Source: Rhodoferax sp. (GTDB lineage: Bacteria; Pseudomonadota; Gammaproteobacteria; Burkholderiales; Burkholderiaceae_C). Taken from it: a stretch of 7,295 nucleotides of DNA. The stretch is from assembly GCA_021731215.1 (NCBI GenBank), contig JAKFXU010000008.1, positions 1-7,295 on the forward strand. Reading direction: 5' to 3'. Shown here piece by piece: positions 6,521 to 7,295 of the stretch. How positions within the stretch are numbered: the first letter of the stretch is position 1; each line of letters starts with the position of its first letter. Both the position numbers and the translations under genes were made by a program. Under the pieces are notes generated by a model. It saw only the letters and a list, made by a program, of their open reading frames with translations, searched no databases and was not told where the DNA came from.

Positions 6521-6536
6521 TGGCATAATCTGCGGC
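6521..6536 (+). promoter_or_regulatory. Extended -10 promoter of the tRNA-tuf operon
   Basis: TGG plus CATAAT at 6521-6529 matches the extended -10 pattern, with five of six bases of TATAAT. No good -35 lies 16-18 bases upstream. The following CTGCGGC is GC-rich, as in the discriminator of stringently controlled stable-RNA promoters. A start near 6536 would sit about eight bases before tRNA-Tyr. Stringent control is inferred. Confidence 0.6.
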
Positions 6537-6543
6537 TCACTAA

Positions 6544-6629
6544 GGAGAGGTGGCCGAGTGGTTAATGGCAGCAGACTGTAAATCTGCCCTCTTACGAGTA
6601 CGCTGGTTCGAATCCAGCCCTCTCCACCA
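6544..6629 (+). tRNA. tRNA-Tyr (anticodon GTA)
   Basis: This 86-base type II tRNA has acceptor arms GGAGAGG (6544-6550) and CCTCTCC (6619-6625), followed by A and an encoded CCA (6627-6629). The anticodon GTA is at 6578-6580, in a loop flanked by GCAGA and TCTGC. The long variable arm around 6588-6600 is expected for bacterial tRNA-Tyr. The T-arm contains GGTTCGAATCC. It is the first gene of the tRNA-tuf cluster. Confidence 0.97.
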
Positions 6630-6716
6630 GTGACAGATTGATTGACAGGTGACGGTCAGGGCGTGTGTTCCGATGTGTGCGAGGTGCTGGCGCGGTTACT
6701 TGCCAGGCAGGATTGT

Positions 6717-6790
6717 GCGGGGTTCGTATAGTGGCAATACCTTAGCCTTCCAAGCTAAAGCGAGGAGTTCGATTCTCCTACCCCGCTCCA
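6717..6790 (+). tRNA. tRNA-Gly (anticodon TCC)
   Basis: This is a 74-base tRNA. Acceptor arms GCGGGGT (6717-6723) and ACCCCGC (6780-6786) pair fully, followed by T and an encoded CCA (6788-6790). The anticodon stem TTAGC/GCTAA (6742-6746 and 6754-6758) encloses the loop CTTCCAA with anticodon TCC at 6749-6751. The T-arm is GGAG-TTCGATT-CTCC. It reads GGA and GGG codons. It lies 87 bases after tRNA-Tyr with no gene or terminator between. Confidence 0.97.
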
Positions 6791-6853
6791 CGGTTGGTCA
6801 GTTGGCTGGGTTTTGAAAGTTTTTGGTTGACCTGTTTATGACGGGTCCACAAG

Positions 6854-6928
6854 GCCCATTTGGCTCAGTGGCAGAGCACTCCCTTGGTAAGGGAGAGGTC
6901 CCGGGTCCGATTCCCGGAATGGGCACCA
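6854..6928 (+). tRNA. tRNA-Thr (anticodon GGT)
   Basis: This is a 75-base tRNA. Acceptor arms GCCCATT (6854-6860) and AATGGGC (6918-6924) pair fully, followed by A and an encoded CCA (6926-6928). The anticodon stem CTCCC/GGGAG (6879-6883 and 6891-6895) encloses loop TTGGTAA with anticodon GGT at 6886-6888, reading ACC and ACU. It lies 63 bases after tRNA-Gly and 99 before tuf, in the same order as in the E. coli tRNA-tufB operon. Confidence 0.97.
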
Positions 6929-7027
6929 GTTTTGTGTGTATCAATGGAGCGGGCTGACTCGATGTTGGTGCTGGTTGATGCGCAGCGATTTTTAATTTGA
7001 TAGTCCTTTACTTTTCGGAGCCTGAAA

Positions 7028-7295
<268 letters not shown>

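Noticed and set aside
5109..6521. Minus-strand ORF of 470 codons opposite trpC and ung
   Set aside because: It is an antisense shadow with the same biased composition, spanning two well-supported plus-strand genes.

Overview
The window is a GC-rich chromosomal segment that most likely comes from a betaproteobacterium of the Comamonadaceae (Rhodoferax/Polaromonas-like). Three things suggest this: the EF-Tu and TrpE/TrpD protein sequences, the tRNA-Tyr/Gly/Thr-tuf arrangement, and an intergenic element that resembles a short repeat I remember from that family. The genus is inferred from memory, not from a search.

Layout, left to right. Positions 1-129 (minus strand) hold the interior of a methyl-accepting chemotaxis protein signalling domain whose upstream part is missing, so it looks like a 5'-truncated remnant that continues beyond the left edge. 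It abuts an extended -10 promoter (136-144). The predicted transcription start of that promoter is the A of an ATG at 151, which opens a 29-codon ORF containing Trp-Pro-Trp, a good candidate for a leaderless trp leader peptide. A GC-rich, structured, non-coding leader follows, up to a GTG start at 382.

The operon body reads trpE - trpG - ltaE - trpD - trpC - ung, all on the plus strand with gaps of 3 to 93 bases. trpE and trpG encode the two subunits of anthranilate synthase, trpD the phosphoribosyl transfer to anthranilate, and trpC ring closure to indole-3-glycerol phosphate. Together these carry chorismate to indoleglycerol phosphate. trpF and trpBA are not in the window and are presumably elsewhere, as is common in betaproteobacteria. 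A PLP-dependent low-specificity L-threonine aldolase (ltaE) splits trpG from trpD, and a uracil-DNA glycosylase gene (ung) follows trpC.

A second transcription unit starts just after ung. An extended -10 promoter at about 6521-6529 precedes tRNA-Tyr(GTA), tRNA-Gly(TCC), tRNA-Thr(GGT) and the first 89 codons of tuf (EF-Tu). This matches the conserved tRNA-tufB operon of proteobacteria.

All coding genes shown are intact with their catalytic motifs present, apart from the chemotaxis fragment and tuf, which runs off the right edge. I see no novel protein system. The points of interest are regulatory: the possible leaderless Trp-rich leader, leader RNA stems with no terminator U-tract, a Shine-Dalgarno inside a hairpin before trpC, a hairpin abutting the ung start, and a repeat-like element upstream of the inserted ltaE gene.
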